Assembly (NCBI GenBank): GCA_047967505.1
Contig: CM106538.1
DNA length: 64,000 bases
DNA from: Dipteris shenzhenensis
Lineage: Eukaryota > Polypodiophyta > Polypodiopsida > Gleicheniales
Strand: one strand, 5' to 3'
Shown here: positions 51,871-63,163 of the stretch, in pieces
Position numbering within the stretch: the first letter of the stretch is position 1
Layout of the letters: the number at the start of each line of letters is the position of its first letter
Notes under the pieces: generated by a model
What the model was told of the DNA's origin: nothing
Database searches by the model: none
What the model saw: only the letters and a program-made list of their open reading frames with translations
Made by a program: the position numbers and the translations under genes

Positions 51871-52245
51871 GAAAAAGTCATAGTCGTGAGAAGCTTCTAG
51901 GAACCATGCATAATCACTACTGAGGGCAGCATGATAAGAAAACCATATGAGAGCATCAACCGAATAGAGAGATGTCGAGAAGACTTTGTCTTGGTGCATA
52001 GATAAAGATAAGTCACACAAATCGTTTCTGGCCAGGAAGAAAATATGCAGGCAAGTCATGGATACCTTTGCTAAAAAAAGGATGCTCCTTACACCCTCCT
52101 TACACCCATGAACGTTTGCATCAATACACGATAGTCAACCAGGAATGACTAGCAACATGATAGACAGCCACGGGTGGAGCTATTCACTAAGCAGTTACTG
52201 CCTTAGTTGCTAGCCTTGATAACTTCCAACAAATTCCAAATTAGC
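51871..52245. other. Short stretch between decayed gag remnants
   Basis: Nothing recognisable on either strand. Confidence 0.4.
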
Positions 52246-52530
52246 CTAGAAAAGTGGCATGGTTGGTGTGACAGGCTCTTGTGTAGCTTCCAAAGTAGAT
52301 TCCATTCTTTTCAAGGCATGTTCTTGTGTTATTGTCTCTTTTTTAGAGATAGGCTCTAGTGTAACTATCGTTTGCCTTGAAGATGATGTAGTGAATTCAA
52401 AGGCGTTTCGATAGATTGGTGGTCGAGTAGGTTCTTGTGTTAGTGTCTCTCTTTTTAAGACAGGTTCTTGTGTAACTTTTTGATAAGAGGTAGAGGATGT
52501 TCTTTGTGTATGATCCTTCTTTATTGGCAA
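52246..52530 (-). pseudogene. Repeat-rich frame with TQEP motifs
   Basis: 94 codons with the recurring pattern K-x-E-T-x-T-Q-E-P or close variants (RETLTQEP, KETITQEH, ATQEP), from imperfect DNA repeats of GGTTCTTGTGT. It probably belongs to the decayed gypsy remnant that continues to the right. Function unknown. Confidence 0.4.
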
Positions 52531-53029
52531 TTTTCCCTTGTCCTAGCAGACAGGTTCTTGTGGTTCTACTTTGCAATCTTTGCCTAGATTTTTAATAATC
52601 GGTAGGCTTCAATATGATGTTTGTCTCTCATTTGTTAATGATGATGATTTTAGAGGCTTTAGCCTCCATTCTTTTTTTTGCTCTGTATTGACCCCATTAT
52701 CATTGCTGCTTGAAGATGATGGAGGTGATATTGTTACACCTAGTACCTTGGATACCCAAATAGAAGTGTTCCCTCTAGTAGTCTTAATGGTATTGTACCT
52801 TCCTTATTGGATGGCATCGTTTTGTTCTTCGATGTCAAGGTCTGTTGTTTACATGATGGCGTATCTTTTGATGTCATGGTCTTGTTGGAACCCAAATGTA
52901 TGATTCACCTTCAAAGTACCCTTGGGCCTCTAGTAGATCCTTTCGGAGCTACATGTGCTTGGCTGCTCTTCTTCTTTGTCATCTTTTCCGATGAGTCTCT
53001 TATAGAGGTTGAGGTATGGAGGTAGATGT

Positions 53030-55190
53030 TGATGCCAATGTTTGAATATTGGTCTAGTTGGTAGTGGTTAGTAAATCTTGATGGGTTGATTTATTACCGA
53101 ATAGCCCTTTGTGTCTTCGATCCAGCTTTTACCCCCAAGAATCATGGCTTTTCTTATGGTACTTGTAGGAGTTACAAGAAACTTGCAAGGCACAAAGTGA
53201 TTGTTTGTGGAAACATTCAGCATTAAAGTACCTGGTCGAGATGTTTTTATACTTCCTGGGACAAGAGGTTGTTGCTTGCTCGACCATTTGCCAAGGCCTA
53301 TATTTGGCATGTTGGACATGCTGATGTTAGCTCTACCCAAAGTTGAGATGGAGTAATATCTATCTCCTTAGTATCAATGGCATTATCAATTGCAAGTTCA
53401 ATTTGATTAGGTAGTACCACTCTTATGGTGTAAAATGGTGTATTGGTGGTAGGTTTATCATTGCCAAGGTGCATAAATTGAATTCCTTCAATACAGATCT
53501 ATCACATCCAGTGTGTGCATCCAATTTAGTGAGTCTTCTAACTCAGGTAAAGGAGGACACCAAGAGTCTTTAGGACTCTTTGTGTTGTCCTCTTTCTTAT
53601 AGGCATTGAACACATTTACCGACGTTGACCTATTCCTGGTGTTAGATTTAGCTGCAAATAGATTCCTCGACATAGGGTGAGCCTTCCAATTTTAGAGATC
53701 CACCCTCATGATTTGCTTATCCTCATGTAAGTATATTCTATTTGAACTCCAGTCGTGGACCAATCTTGTAGTTTGCATTAAAGGTCTACCCAATATGATG
53801 TCATAGCCATTGGGTTGGTTTTGAAAGTCCCTTTTGATGAACACACTTGGTAGGTTAGACCCAAATTCTTAATCTTCATGTCTCTTAGAACTCCTATCAG
53901 GGCTGGGTTGTTGCTCCAGTAGCCAATTTGACTATAAGGTTTGTGCTATCCATTTTAGGTCATCCCCACTTGGCCCAGCATTGCTTCATGACTATGTTTA
54001 TACATGCTCCTTGCAGTCAGTCACACTCTTACCTGAGTAGGAGATGGGAAGTACTACATTGGTGTCATCACTTTCAAAGCACTGGCCCAATTTGTCATTT
54101 TCGGGTTCAACTATCTTAGTATTAGTGGGCTCAGGAGCTACTATTTGCCCATTCATCAATCTACCTGAGAGATCTCTCCATAGATTGAGATTCCCCCATA
54201 ATAGTGTTGCCATAAATATGGATGTAATGTAATAAATATGTTTGTAATAAATATGGGAAAGGAAAAATACATATTGGCTATTTGATGCCAAATCATATAG
54301 CCTACACTGTTCCTTAATAAGTATCCTAAGCCATAGAAGGACATGTTGTCATCCTCCTTTAGTTGTTTCAAGGTGGTGTTTTCTTCAAACATCTGTTGCA
54401 TTAGTGTGGACCCTTCCATTGAAGAGTGTGTGGTAATTTTCTCTTCCACTCTGTTGGGCACTTGCTAGGATTTAGAGGCTCTGTTGATTGCTTGGTGCCT
54501 TGGATAGATCGTATTAGCTCCCTTACTTGGCTTGAGTCTTTGCTCAAACTTTTCTTGGCACTCGCATACCAAGTTTTGTGCTTCATAAGGCATTGTTTCT
54601 CTACCAAGGGGTTTGGATATTCGTCATGAATTTTGGTCACTGTGGCTCTACCCTAGATAGGGATTCTTAGTGATTCCTTGACTTCTTTAGGAGAAGGATT
54701 GATCAAGCCTCCATTTGAGCAAGTACCACTATAAGAAGATGATGTGGCTAGAGTGGTGGTGTCTTCATCAGACCCATCCTGGGACGACCATATCATGGCC
54801 CTTTCCAATTTAATGGTTCGTTTAACATTTCCACGCATAGATGGAGTTACCTCTCTAAGTTGTGATGTGCTAGCCTTATCTCTTTCGGCTTGCATATAGA
54901 GTTCCCGTTTGAAAGTCTTAGCTTGAGCGCTTGTAATTACATTTAAGGATACCAAGGACACTTGGACTCTCTCAATGCTGTGCTGATTAAGACTTGCATT
55001 CATAGGTGTAGTAGTAGCCGGCCATTTGGTCTATGCTTTGAGCAATCCTTATAGAGGTGGACAACTCCACACCCAGTGCACAATGTTTCTTCCCAATGAC
55101 TAGGTAGTTCCTCCACTAATACTTGATTCATGGGAGTGATTCGTGGTGGTGGGGGTTGAGGTCCTAGTATGGGTGGGAGTAACGAGGGAT
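53030..55190 (-). pseudogene. Decayed Ty3/gypsy gag-protease region
   Basis: On the minus strand, from right to left, are a knuckle-like CTGCGVVHLYKDC (55025-55090) and gag-type text (54653-55003). A retropepsin C-terminal signature GYDIILGRPLMQTTRLVHDW follows at about 53730-53800, then frames at 53488-53673 and 53068-53340. The last contains NIGLGKWSSKQQPLVPG, loosely like a G-patch segment seen after protease in some retroelements. All frames are interrupted and no reverse transcriptase is attached. Confidence 0.6.
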
Positions 55191-55193
55191 TTC

Positions 55194-55774
55194 TGTTACG
55201 AAAAAGTATTTCTCAAAACTCTTGTTCGAAATGATGTAAAGTATTTATAGGATCGCACCAGACATGGCAAGGGTTCTATTTAATACTTTAGTTTAGTCAA
55301 GGATGCCTTACTATAAACGTGTGCCATTAATAAGTATCATGGGTGATGCCATTAAGTAATACTCACATTAATGGGTAGTAATTTGTAAAGACTATTACTT
55401 AGCATGATTGGCTAATCATTTGATTTATATCATTTCGCTAAGTATTTGACTAATGGTGAATTGGTTTATTGATGAGTATAGGAAATGACATGGATGGATG
55501 GGAGTAAACAAGCTCAAAGGAATAAAGTCTAAATGCCATGGTTTTCTGCTAGTGCTATGAAATGTATTAAATGGCCAAGAGTCATTACATTTTTTACAAG
55601 GGAGAGTTCTTAAAAGCCTTCCCACTTTTGGCATGTAATTTTGGATGAGATCGTGAGTAAAGGAGTGATAGAGAGAAAAGTATGATAAAAGGATGTTCAA
55701 GAGAAAAGTATGGAAAATGAATGTTTAAGAGATGAATACGTAACTTTGTATCAATGGCTCATGCTCTTATTTCA
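55194..55774 (+). repeat. Left LTR of the deleted gypsy element
   Basis: 581 bp; shares most of its sequence with 56803-57378, with small indels such as TATAAACG/TAAACG and several substitutions. Confidence 0.9.
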
Positions 55775-55939
55775 AACCTCGTTGGCTGTGCCTTTTTCGT
55801 AGTCCAAGACTCCAAGGAGTTCTATAAAGCCTTCGACTTGTTGCACTTCCTCAACACCAGCACCTTTATATATATCTTTGCTTAGGGCCTTACATTAAAC
55901 TAGAGTGCGCAGTTGAGATTCAAAGTTTTGTAGTGCCTT

Positions 55940-56659
55940 TTGAGGACTTTATTTGAAAATCTTGGCACTAAAGTGGATTTTACTTCAGCTTTCCATCATG
56001 AGGCAAATGAACAAATAGAAGTAACCAATAATACTATCTTGGATATGCGACGGATATATGATGATTCTGAAGGCAATAATTGGGATGAATATTTGCATTT
56101 ATTGCAATTTGCTTATAACAACACAATCCATTCTGCTACAGGAAGAGCTCCATTCGAAATAATATATGGAAAGTTATTACCGATTCCTATCATAAGAATT
56201 AGTCAAAAGATTGAAGCTGCTGATGATTTTACAAAAAATTATGATCAAATCATGAGAGAAGTAACAGAAGCCATCAAGAGAGCTCAAGAAAAGTATACTA
56301 AACAAGCAAACAATAAAAGACAACATACGATGTATAAAGATTTTGTCCTTCTACGAATTGAAAAGAGGAATTTAAAGAGTGTTGATAAATGCCCTACAGT
56401 AAAATTAGCACCAAGGTTTTATGAACCTTTCAAGGTTATCTCTAAGATAAATGATTTGACTTATCGTTTGGAATTGCCAGATCATTGGAAGATTCATAGC
56501 GTCTTCCACCTTCATCTCTTGAAACCTTTTAAAGGAGGATTACCAACGCATCCTATTTATGAAGAGCCACCTTTAATTGTGGATGAAGTTAAAGTTCTTG
56601 CGCCTAATTGTATTCTAGATGCTCAACAAAGAACAACACGCAAAGCAAAATATTTATAA
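55940..56659 (+). pseudogene. gypsy integrase C-terminal half
   Basis: 239 open codons. They begin just after the second catalytic Asp region (LFENLGTKVDFTSAFHHEAN), with QIEVTNN where QTERVN is usual; the catalytic Glu remains as E in QIEV. Then come WDEYLHLLQFAYNNTIHSAT and PFEIIYGKLLPIP, then the SH3-like end KLAPRFYEPFKVISKI and VFHLHLLKPFKGG. No chromodomain follows. The open frame is surprising for a deletion derivative, but all other enzymes are missing. Confidence 0.88.
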
Positions 56660-56802
56660 CTCGTATTTATTGAAGTTTAAAAATCATTCAAAAGAAAATG
56701 CACAAAGGTTTCATGAGTAGTTTTTCCAAGACCATCCTTATATCCTTAACTCATATAAATAAAATCACAACTAAGGTCAGTTGCACCTTAAGCAAGAGGA
56801 AA

Positions 56803-57378
56803 TGCTACGAGAAAGTATTTCTCAAAACTCTTGTTCGAAATGACGTAAAGTATTTATAGGATCACACCAGACATGACGGGGGTTCTATTTAATACTTTGG
56901 ATTAGTCAAGGATGCCTTACTAAACGTGTGCCAGTAATAAGTATAATGGGTGATGCCATTAAGAAATACTCACATTAATTGGTAGTCATTTATAAAGACC
57001 ATTACTTAGCATGATTGGCTAATCATTTGATGTATATCATTTCGCTAAGTATTTGACTAATGGTAAATTGGTTTATTGAGTACAGGAAATGACATGGATG
57101 GATGGGAGTAAACAAGCTCAAAGGAATAAAGTCTAAATGCCATGGTTTTGTGCTAGTGCTATGAAATGTATTAAATGGCCAAGAGTCATTACATTTTTTA
57201 CAAGGGAGAGTGCTTAAAAGCATTGCCACTTTTGGCATGTAATTTTGGATGAGATCATGAGTAAAGGAGTGATAGAGAGAAAAGTATGGTAAAAGGATGC
57301 TCAAGAGAAAAGCATGGAAAAGGGATGTTCAAGAGATGAATACATAACTTTGTATCAATGGATGATGCTCTTATTTCA
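56803..57378 (+). repeat. Right LTR of the deleted gypsy element
   Basis: 576 bp, matching 55194-55774. Confidence 0.9.
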
Positions 57379-58018
57379 ATATTATAAATACTCTTGGTGT
57401 GGGATCACGAGCCACACACCTCCAGGGGGGAGATTGTACCCAGTGATTGCCTCTTGTCTTTTCATGAGTTTCCCTGCATATTCAGTTTTTGATACTATTG
57501 TATGTGTTAGAATTGTTATTCACGTTTCAATTTCGAGCCCTAAATTGACCTTGGTTGGTAGAAGTGACTCCTCGGATAGCTAATTATCCCTAATTGGATA
57601 GATTTGGTGGTGTAGGCAAAGTAAGAGGTGGCCTTTGTTGGTACATTTATTGGGGAATGAACCTGGAATAACAACACTGGGATGTATCATGGTTCCCCCA
57701 TCACACACAATGCGCATAGTAGAGTGCGGGGCTAGGCCACTCATTGTTGGGATGGTTCCCGGTACAAATCCCACACCATTCATTGCCATGCCTCGGAAAT
57801 AGGTGGGGATTAGCTTCCTTTATCCATCACCCCTTAAGTTGTTGGGCCACTCTCTGGTTGTGCTGGTCTAAGCCAGCCAACCAGGATGATATACACAAAG
57901 GAAGGGGCCGACCCCTAGCTGGCTGAAACAGACCCTTGGGTTGGCCAAATAGGCCTAGGGGGGTCCGTTATTTTGGTACTGCATAGAGCCCTAGATAAGG
58001 GCCAATTTGGGGCCCCTT
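57379..58018. other. Spacer before the gag-only cluster
   Basis: No recognised domain. A minus-strand frame at 57580-57789 (69 codons, GVGFVPGTIPTMSG) is unassigned. From about 57850 the GGCTGG/CCAACC-rich text resembles the LTRs of the gag-only family. Confidence 0.4.
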
Positions 58019-59167
58019 TGTTAGAAATCAACCAACAGAGGGTACGCACAGCCGAAAGCTGATAAAATAGCCCAGGAGCTCACACAGTGTGTGTGTGAGG
58101 TGTGGAATCACAAACCTTATGTGCAGACTCATCAATAGACAATGAATCAGCCAAATATAGAAGACACCAAAATGATATATTTCCGTCCAAAGCTATGGAC
58201 ACAATACAAAAGAGATAGATCCAAAGTCCCACCAATGGTGTTGTCCTCTGATCTTACCACAAGGTACTTCTCCTATCTGCCGGCTATCTCTAGACTCGAG
58301 CCCGCGTGCTCCACCTCGAGCCTCCATAGACTTTCCATCCAGAACAATCTTCTCCACCTTATTGCCTGGGTACAGCCTAGGTGGGCAGCCTCCTGCAAGC
58401 TAGGTCTGCAGCACAAGGTTCTTCTTTCTCCTCCTGACTATAGGCCCAAAGGTAGCCCTGCTGCTGCTCCTGCTGGTGGTGGGAAGGCTGCTCCAGTTGA
58501 TGAGTAATGAGGGCCTGAAGGCCCTCCTTGTATAGGCCCTTCAAGGGGCTGCAAAAACTGACAAGGCAGACCTAATCTAGCCGATCAGACTGGCCGACCT
58601 GGTCTGCCATAAAACCGACTGGTCAGCTGCCCCTACCAGCCCAACAAAAGCCCTGTATAAGGGTCTTTCCTGGCCCTTTCAATGCCTTTGATCCAGGGCA
58701 TAAAGCCCTCCCTTTATTGCAGGGTCCAGCCCCTTCTGTCCTGCCATGTACCAGCTCCTTTACCTGCATGTACACCTGCGCTTCTGATGTGCCTGCATTG
58801 CGCCTTTGTTCCAGCTCTCTGGCCATCTGTATCTACTCCGTAAGTTGCTCCCAGCCTCCGTACTATCCCGTATAGTTGCGCTGTCAGCAGCCCAAAGGTA
58901 TCATTCCAGGCTCTTCAGGTCGCTTGTGTTCCTCCAAGTATGAACCCTGGATTGCTGCCCACATGACAGCCATGATGCTGTCCATGTGGCATCCCCTTTT
59001 TGTGAGGTGCTGCCCATGTGGCAGCCCCCTCTCTCTGTTCTTTCCCTAGGGCATGCTGCCCACATGGCATCCAAACAGATGCCCATGTGGCAGCTCTTGC
59101 CCTAGGTCTCCTTCCCCCATGCTCTCCTCATATGGGGGCTTACAGATGGAGAGGTGACCTTTCCAAC

Positions 59168-60175
59168 ACCCCCTATCACCGACACATCTCAGCCCAATGC
59201 CAACACGTCGATGACGATGCTCCAGTAACTCCTTAAACGTAGTCCTCTAGAACATTTTGATGTCGAAATCTTTTCCTGGCTTTTCATCCAGTGGTTCTTG
59301 CTCAACCAAGTCCTAGTACACAGGTCCATCTCTGGTAGCACCACCTTCAGTCATGTTCCCGCCTTTGAACTCGAGCAATCCAGCGGCCATGATCTTCCAA
59401 TTATCCCCCTCATAGTGAGTGAACACCCTGGAGTCTTCCACGCCATGCTCTGAGGATGTGTTTCAACCCGTCCTTTGGCAAGGTCTGCAACAAATGAATA
59501 TCTCCAGATAATCTGGACCACGAACTCTCATTGAGCTCTCAAGCAGGTACTCTTTTGGCTTTAGTACACCTTGTCCACCATCACCTTCCAATAATCTGTG
59601 TCCAAGATTGAAGAAGCACCCACACTTCCCCTTCTGCCCTCGAAGAAGGCTATCCACCATCACCTTCCAGTAATCTGTGTCCAAGATTGAAGAAGCACCC
59701 ACACTTTCCCTTCTGCCTTCGAAGAAGGCCAATTCCCTCCAATCTCGCATTATCTAAGAGAAATGAAGAGTAGAGTCTCTCCACAGCATGATATAAAGGC
59801 TCAAATGAAGAACATCAAGTACATACCAGATCGTCATCTTGCCTCTGTGCTTGCTCTGAAAGCAAACCATGCACCTCATCAAGGCACATACCAATAGCCC
59901 GTTCAATCCTATACTATCCCCTTCAGAAGTGTAGCATCCATATGAACATGAAACCCGAGGGCACTCCATGGAATCCACCGTTGTGTCAGTATCAACAGCC
60001 ACACACTTGGAAGATACCAAGCACTCCATGCTGTCCTTCACCTTCACAAAGGCATTTGACTCCTTGTCGACCCACATCTCAATGTCAGACATCATCACTA
60101 TGGTATCTAGGTCGGCATATGTAACCTCAATAACACGCAGATATGTCACCAAGAATAACTCTTCGATTACCACAT
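59168..60175 (-). pseudogene. Unknown conserved tail of the gag-only family
   Basis: After the zinc knuckle the minus-strand frames give EELFLVT, VIEVTYADLDTIVMMSDIEMW, FVKVKDSMECL, then, further on and after shifts, YLLESSMRVRGPDYLEIF and PCQR, and a VEDSRVFTHYEGDNW-like string. Similar text exists in the copies at 12040-12660, 61356-61736 and 63383-63874. It does not resemble the copia protease expected here. Function is unknown; this copy has stops and shifts. A 79-bp unit is tandemly duplicated at 59575-59653 and 59654-59732. Confidence 0.6.
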
Positions 60176-61025
60176 TAGCTTTGGCTTTTGTGAATCTGAG
60201 TCGGACTCCTTCTGCTTGTTCTTCTGATCCGGTGCCTTCTTTCTGCAGTCCTTTGCAAAATGACCTGGCGTGTCACAATAGAAGCACTTCTTCTGCTTTC
60301 TCTTGGAAGTGTCCTCGTCATCAGAGTCATCCTTCTTGGACTTGCCACCGTTAGGCTTGCCATTTCCTTTGCTAGCAACGCCTTATCATCTTTGTCGTCG
60401 TTGTAGAGCTTCTCCTTAGCTTCTTCTTGTAGCAGTAATGGACCCAACTCCTCAAAAGTCAGAGGATTGGTCCTCTGTCCTGTTGTCACAATTGTAACAA
60501 AGCTTTCAAAGCTCCGAGGTAGCCTCCTCAGTACCATCAAGGCTAAACGGCATGAGTCCACCTTTAGACCAACTAATGCCAATTGACCTCACCACCTTGA
60601 ACTTCGTCAAGTGGTCATGTACCGAATCTCCCTCATCCATATCTAGGTTGTAGAGCTGATGATAAAGAAGCAAGATCCAGGATGTGTTGTCTATCTTGTA
60701 CAGGTCCTTCAGAATGACCCGTGCCTCTACTGACGTCTTCCTAAGCTTCGAGCTCCTCTCCATGTACTTGCATGAGTATCTTCCCTTGTTTGTCCACCAT
60801 ATCCTCCGGCATGGCCTCCACTCTCGTTGTCAATTTCCATAGCTTCCGAGCCACTAAATGACTCCGGATCTTCACCTTCCAGATCGGGTAATTTGACCAA
60901 TCCAGTTTCCCAGACTCTTCAAAGTTAGGGATGGTGAAAGAAAGAAATATGGGGGATGAGGAACGGAGAGCACGGGCTGAAGAGGATGAAGAGATCACCA
61001 TCTCTACTGCTAAACCACACAGCAA
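60175..61025 (-). pseudogene. Gag of the gag-only family (UBN2 type, frameshifted)
   Basis: Starts near 61025. The frames 60741-61025 and 60175-60763 give LDWSNYPIWKVKIRSHLVAR, WILLLYHQLYNLDMDEGDSV, HDHLTKFKVV, LRRLPRSFESFV and LTFEELGPLLLQEE, typical of copia Gag (UBN2). In another frame at about 60245-60310 lies the zinc knuckle KCFYCDTPGHFAKDC. At least three frameshifts separate these parts. Confidence 0.85.
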
Positions 61026-61210
61026 AGTCGAACAAACCCAACCTTCAATAGATCAGAACTCTAAATGCACCTGACTGAACAGGAGTCACCCTCCTTGCAA
61101 GGGCACTGTCCTCTAGTCGTGGAAGTCGATTCCCAAGAGCCTCTGAATCAGGGTTGTCGTTCAGTAAGGTCCCTGCCTTTAGGCTTCCACACCTATGAGC
61201 CTCTTACTTG

Positions 61211-61223
61211 GGCTCTGATACCA
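61211..61223 (-). other. tRNA-iMet primer-binding site, gag-only element
   Basis: TGGTATCAGAGCC on the minus strand, directly adjoining the TGTTAG end of the LTR. Confidence 0.93.
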
Positions 61224-61466
61224 TGTTAGAAATCGACCAACAGAGGGTACGCACAGCGGAAGACATAATATAGCCCAAGAGCTCACATAGTGTGTGTGAG
61301 GTGTGAAATCACAAACTTCTTAAACTTATGTGCATAGGATAGATGTGCAGACTCATCAATAGACAACGAACCAACTAGATATAGAAGACACCAAAATAAT
61401 ATATTTCCGTCCAAAGCTATGGACATGTACACCTGTGCTTTTGATGTACCTGCATTGCACCTTCTT

Positions 61467-62339
61467 CAATCCTATACTATCCCCTTCTAAAGTACAGCAT
61501 CCATCTGAACATGAAACCCCAGGGCACTCCATGGAATCCACCCTCGTGTCTCTATCAACAGCCACGCACCTGGAAGATACCAAGCACTGCATGCTGTCCT
61601 TCACCTTCACAAAGGCATCTGACTCCTTGTTGACCCACATCTCAATGTCAGACATCATCACTGTGGTATCTAGGTCGGCATATTTGACCTTAGTAACACA
61701 CGGAGATGTCACCAACAACAACTCTTCGATTACCACAATAGCTTTGGCTTTTGTGTCACCCTCTGAATTTGAGTCGGACTCCGTCCTCTTGTTTTTCTAA
61801 TCCGCCTTCTTCTTTCTGCTAGTCCTTTGCAAAATGACTTGGCGTGTCACAATAGAAGCACTTCTTCTACTTTCTCTTGGAAGTATCCTCATCATCAGAA
61901 TCATCCTTCTTGGACTTGCCACTGTTAGGCTTGCCCTTTCCTTTGCTAGCGTAATCCTTCGCCAACAACGCCTTGTCATCTTTGTCGTTGTTGTAGAGCT
62001 TCTCCCCAGCTTCTTCTTGTACCAGTGTTGGACCCAACTCCTCAAAAGTCAGAGGTTTGGTCCTCTGTCCTACTGTCACAGTCGTAACAAAGCTTTTGAA
62101 GCTCCGAGGTAGCCTCCTCAGTACCATCAAGGCCAAATGGCACAAGTCCACCTTCTGACCAACTGATGTCAGTTGATCCCTCACCACCTTGACCTTTGTC
62201 AAGTGATCATGTACCAAATCTCCCTCATCCATATTTAGGTTGTAAAGCTGATGCTGGAGAAGCAAGATCCAGGATGTGTTGTCTGTCTCATACAGATCCT
62301 TCAGAATGACCCATGCTTCTACTGACGCCTCAGCCATCT
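61467..62339 (-). pseudogene. Second gag copy of the gag-only family
   Basis: Matches 59908 to about 60740 closely: WILLLQHQLYNLNMDEGDLV, LRRLPRSFKSFV, LTFEELGPTLVQEEA and a longer open stretch (61867-62337, 156 codons). The zinc knuckle KCFYCDTPSHFAKD ends in a frameshift where its last Cys should be. The tail with MSDIEMW and VKVKDSMQCL is present at 61356-61736. Confidence 0.85.
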
Positions 62340-62343
62340 AGAT

Positions 62344-62808
62344 GTGAGAAAGCACAGAGTCCGCCGTAGTCCCTATGATCAATGGCAGTGCATGGGCATC
62401 TCTGTCTTCCCAGGGTTTGAGCTCTGTTGTCTTAGATGGAGACCTATTAACCAGTTGTACACGGTTAAGCAAAAAGAACACGAGACATTATGGGAATACA
62501 TTGCGAGAATTAAACACTTGAATTCTTGCTGTTGTGAGCCTCACAAGCAGATGAGCGATGAACAACTATTGCCATGCTCTCTCATTGGGTTAAGAGATGC
62601 GAAGTTGCACGATCATCTGTTCACCTTGAACCCCACATCGTTTCAGTTATGCAACAAGACGGTTGTACTCTTGGATGATAATATGAAGGATAAGGCTCAA
62701 CTAGAGAAGCCACCAGTAGCTCCATCCGATGTGTCTCACACAGGTAAGACTATTAGTAGAGGTGAATCCAAGGAGGCAACTCTGCTTGCCAAGGGCGCGC
62801 AAACATAG
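62344..62808 (+). pseudogene. Retrotransposon gag fragment, + strand
   Basis: 154 open codons. VKQKEHETLWEYIARIKHLN and DEQLLPCSLIGLRDAKLHDH match the gag fold of Ty3/gypsy-like elements (K..ET..EYI.RF..L, ..LI.GLR). It lies between two minus-strand copies of the gag-only family and has no LTR of its own in view. Confidence 0.7.
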
Positions 62809-63163
62809 ATGAAGTGGCCACCATCCTTGCTCCATGCCTTGGCCTATTTCCTGTCCTAATCTTGGGCTATTTCCTGCCCTATTCTTAGACCAGCCCAACA
62901 GGCCCCATCCTTGCTCCATGCCTTTGGGTATTTCCTGCCCTAATCTTGGGCACCTTTCTTGCTCATTTTCCATGTGCTGTCTGTCCTCTCCAAGCTCGGA
63001 CAGCATCTAGACCCTTCTCTATCAGATCTTCCCTCCAAGGTGGATCTCCTCTGCTAGTGGGCTGCCCATGTAGCATGCCTAATCCTATTCTATGGTCCAG
63101 CCCCCCGATGCACTCCTCCAATGGGGCCTCATAGGTGGGGAGGTGACCAATCCTATTCCAACA
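62809..63163 (-). repeat. LTR fragment of a further gag-only copy
   Basis: Ends CCTATTCCAACA at 63163, then CCCCCTCTCACC as after the LTR at 59168. Only the terminal 350 bp or so is present; a phrase with TTTCCTGCCCTAATCTTGGGC is repeated within it. Confidence 0.7.

Larger units (their letters stand above)
55194..57378 (+). mobile_element. Internally deleted Ty3/gypsy element
   Basis: LTRs at 55194-55774 (581 bp) and 56803-57378 (576 bp) begin TGTTACGA or TGCTACGA and end CTTATTTCA. The 1028-bp interior holds only the integrase 3' part and a polypurine tract (AAGCAAGAGGAAA) next to the right LTR. No primer site is visible after the left LTR. The 5-bp flanks (ATTTC and ATATT) do not match, so the ends may have been rearranged. 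Confidence 0.88.
58019..61466 (-). mobile_element. Gag-only (TR-GAG-like) copia-type element
   Basis: 3' LTR 58019-59168 (1150 bp, TGTTAGAAA...CCAACA), then on the minus strand a polypurine tract (GATAGGGGG), a roughly 2-kb interior, a primer site at 61211-61223 and a 5' LTR that starts at 61224 but is cut short. The interior encodes Gag and an unrecognised tail but no protease, integrase or reverse transcriptase motifs. The 5' LTR runs normally to about 61427, skips most of the LTR to text matching about 58765, and at 61467 passes into a second copy of the gag region. The element depends on enzymes from elsewhere. Confidence 0.85.
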
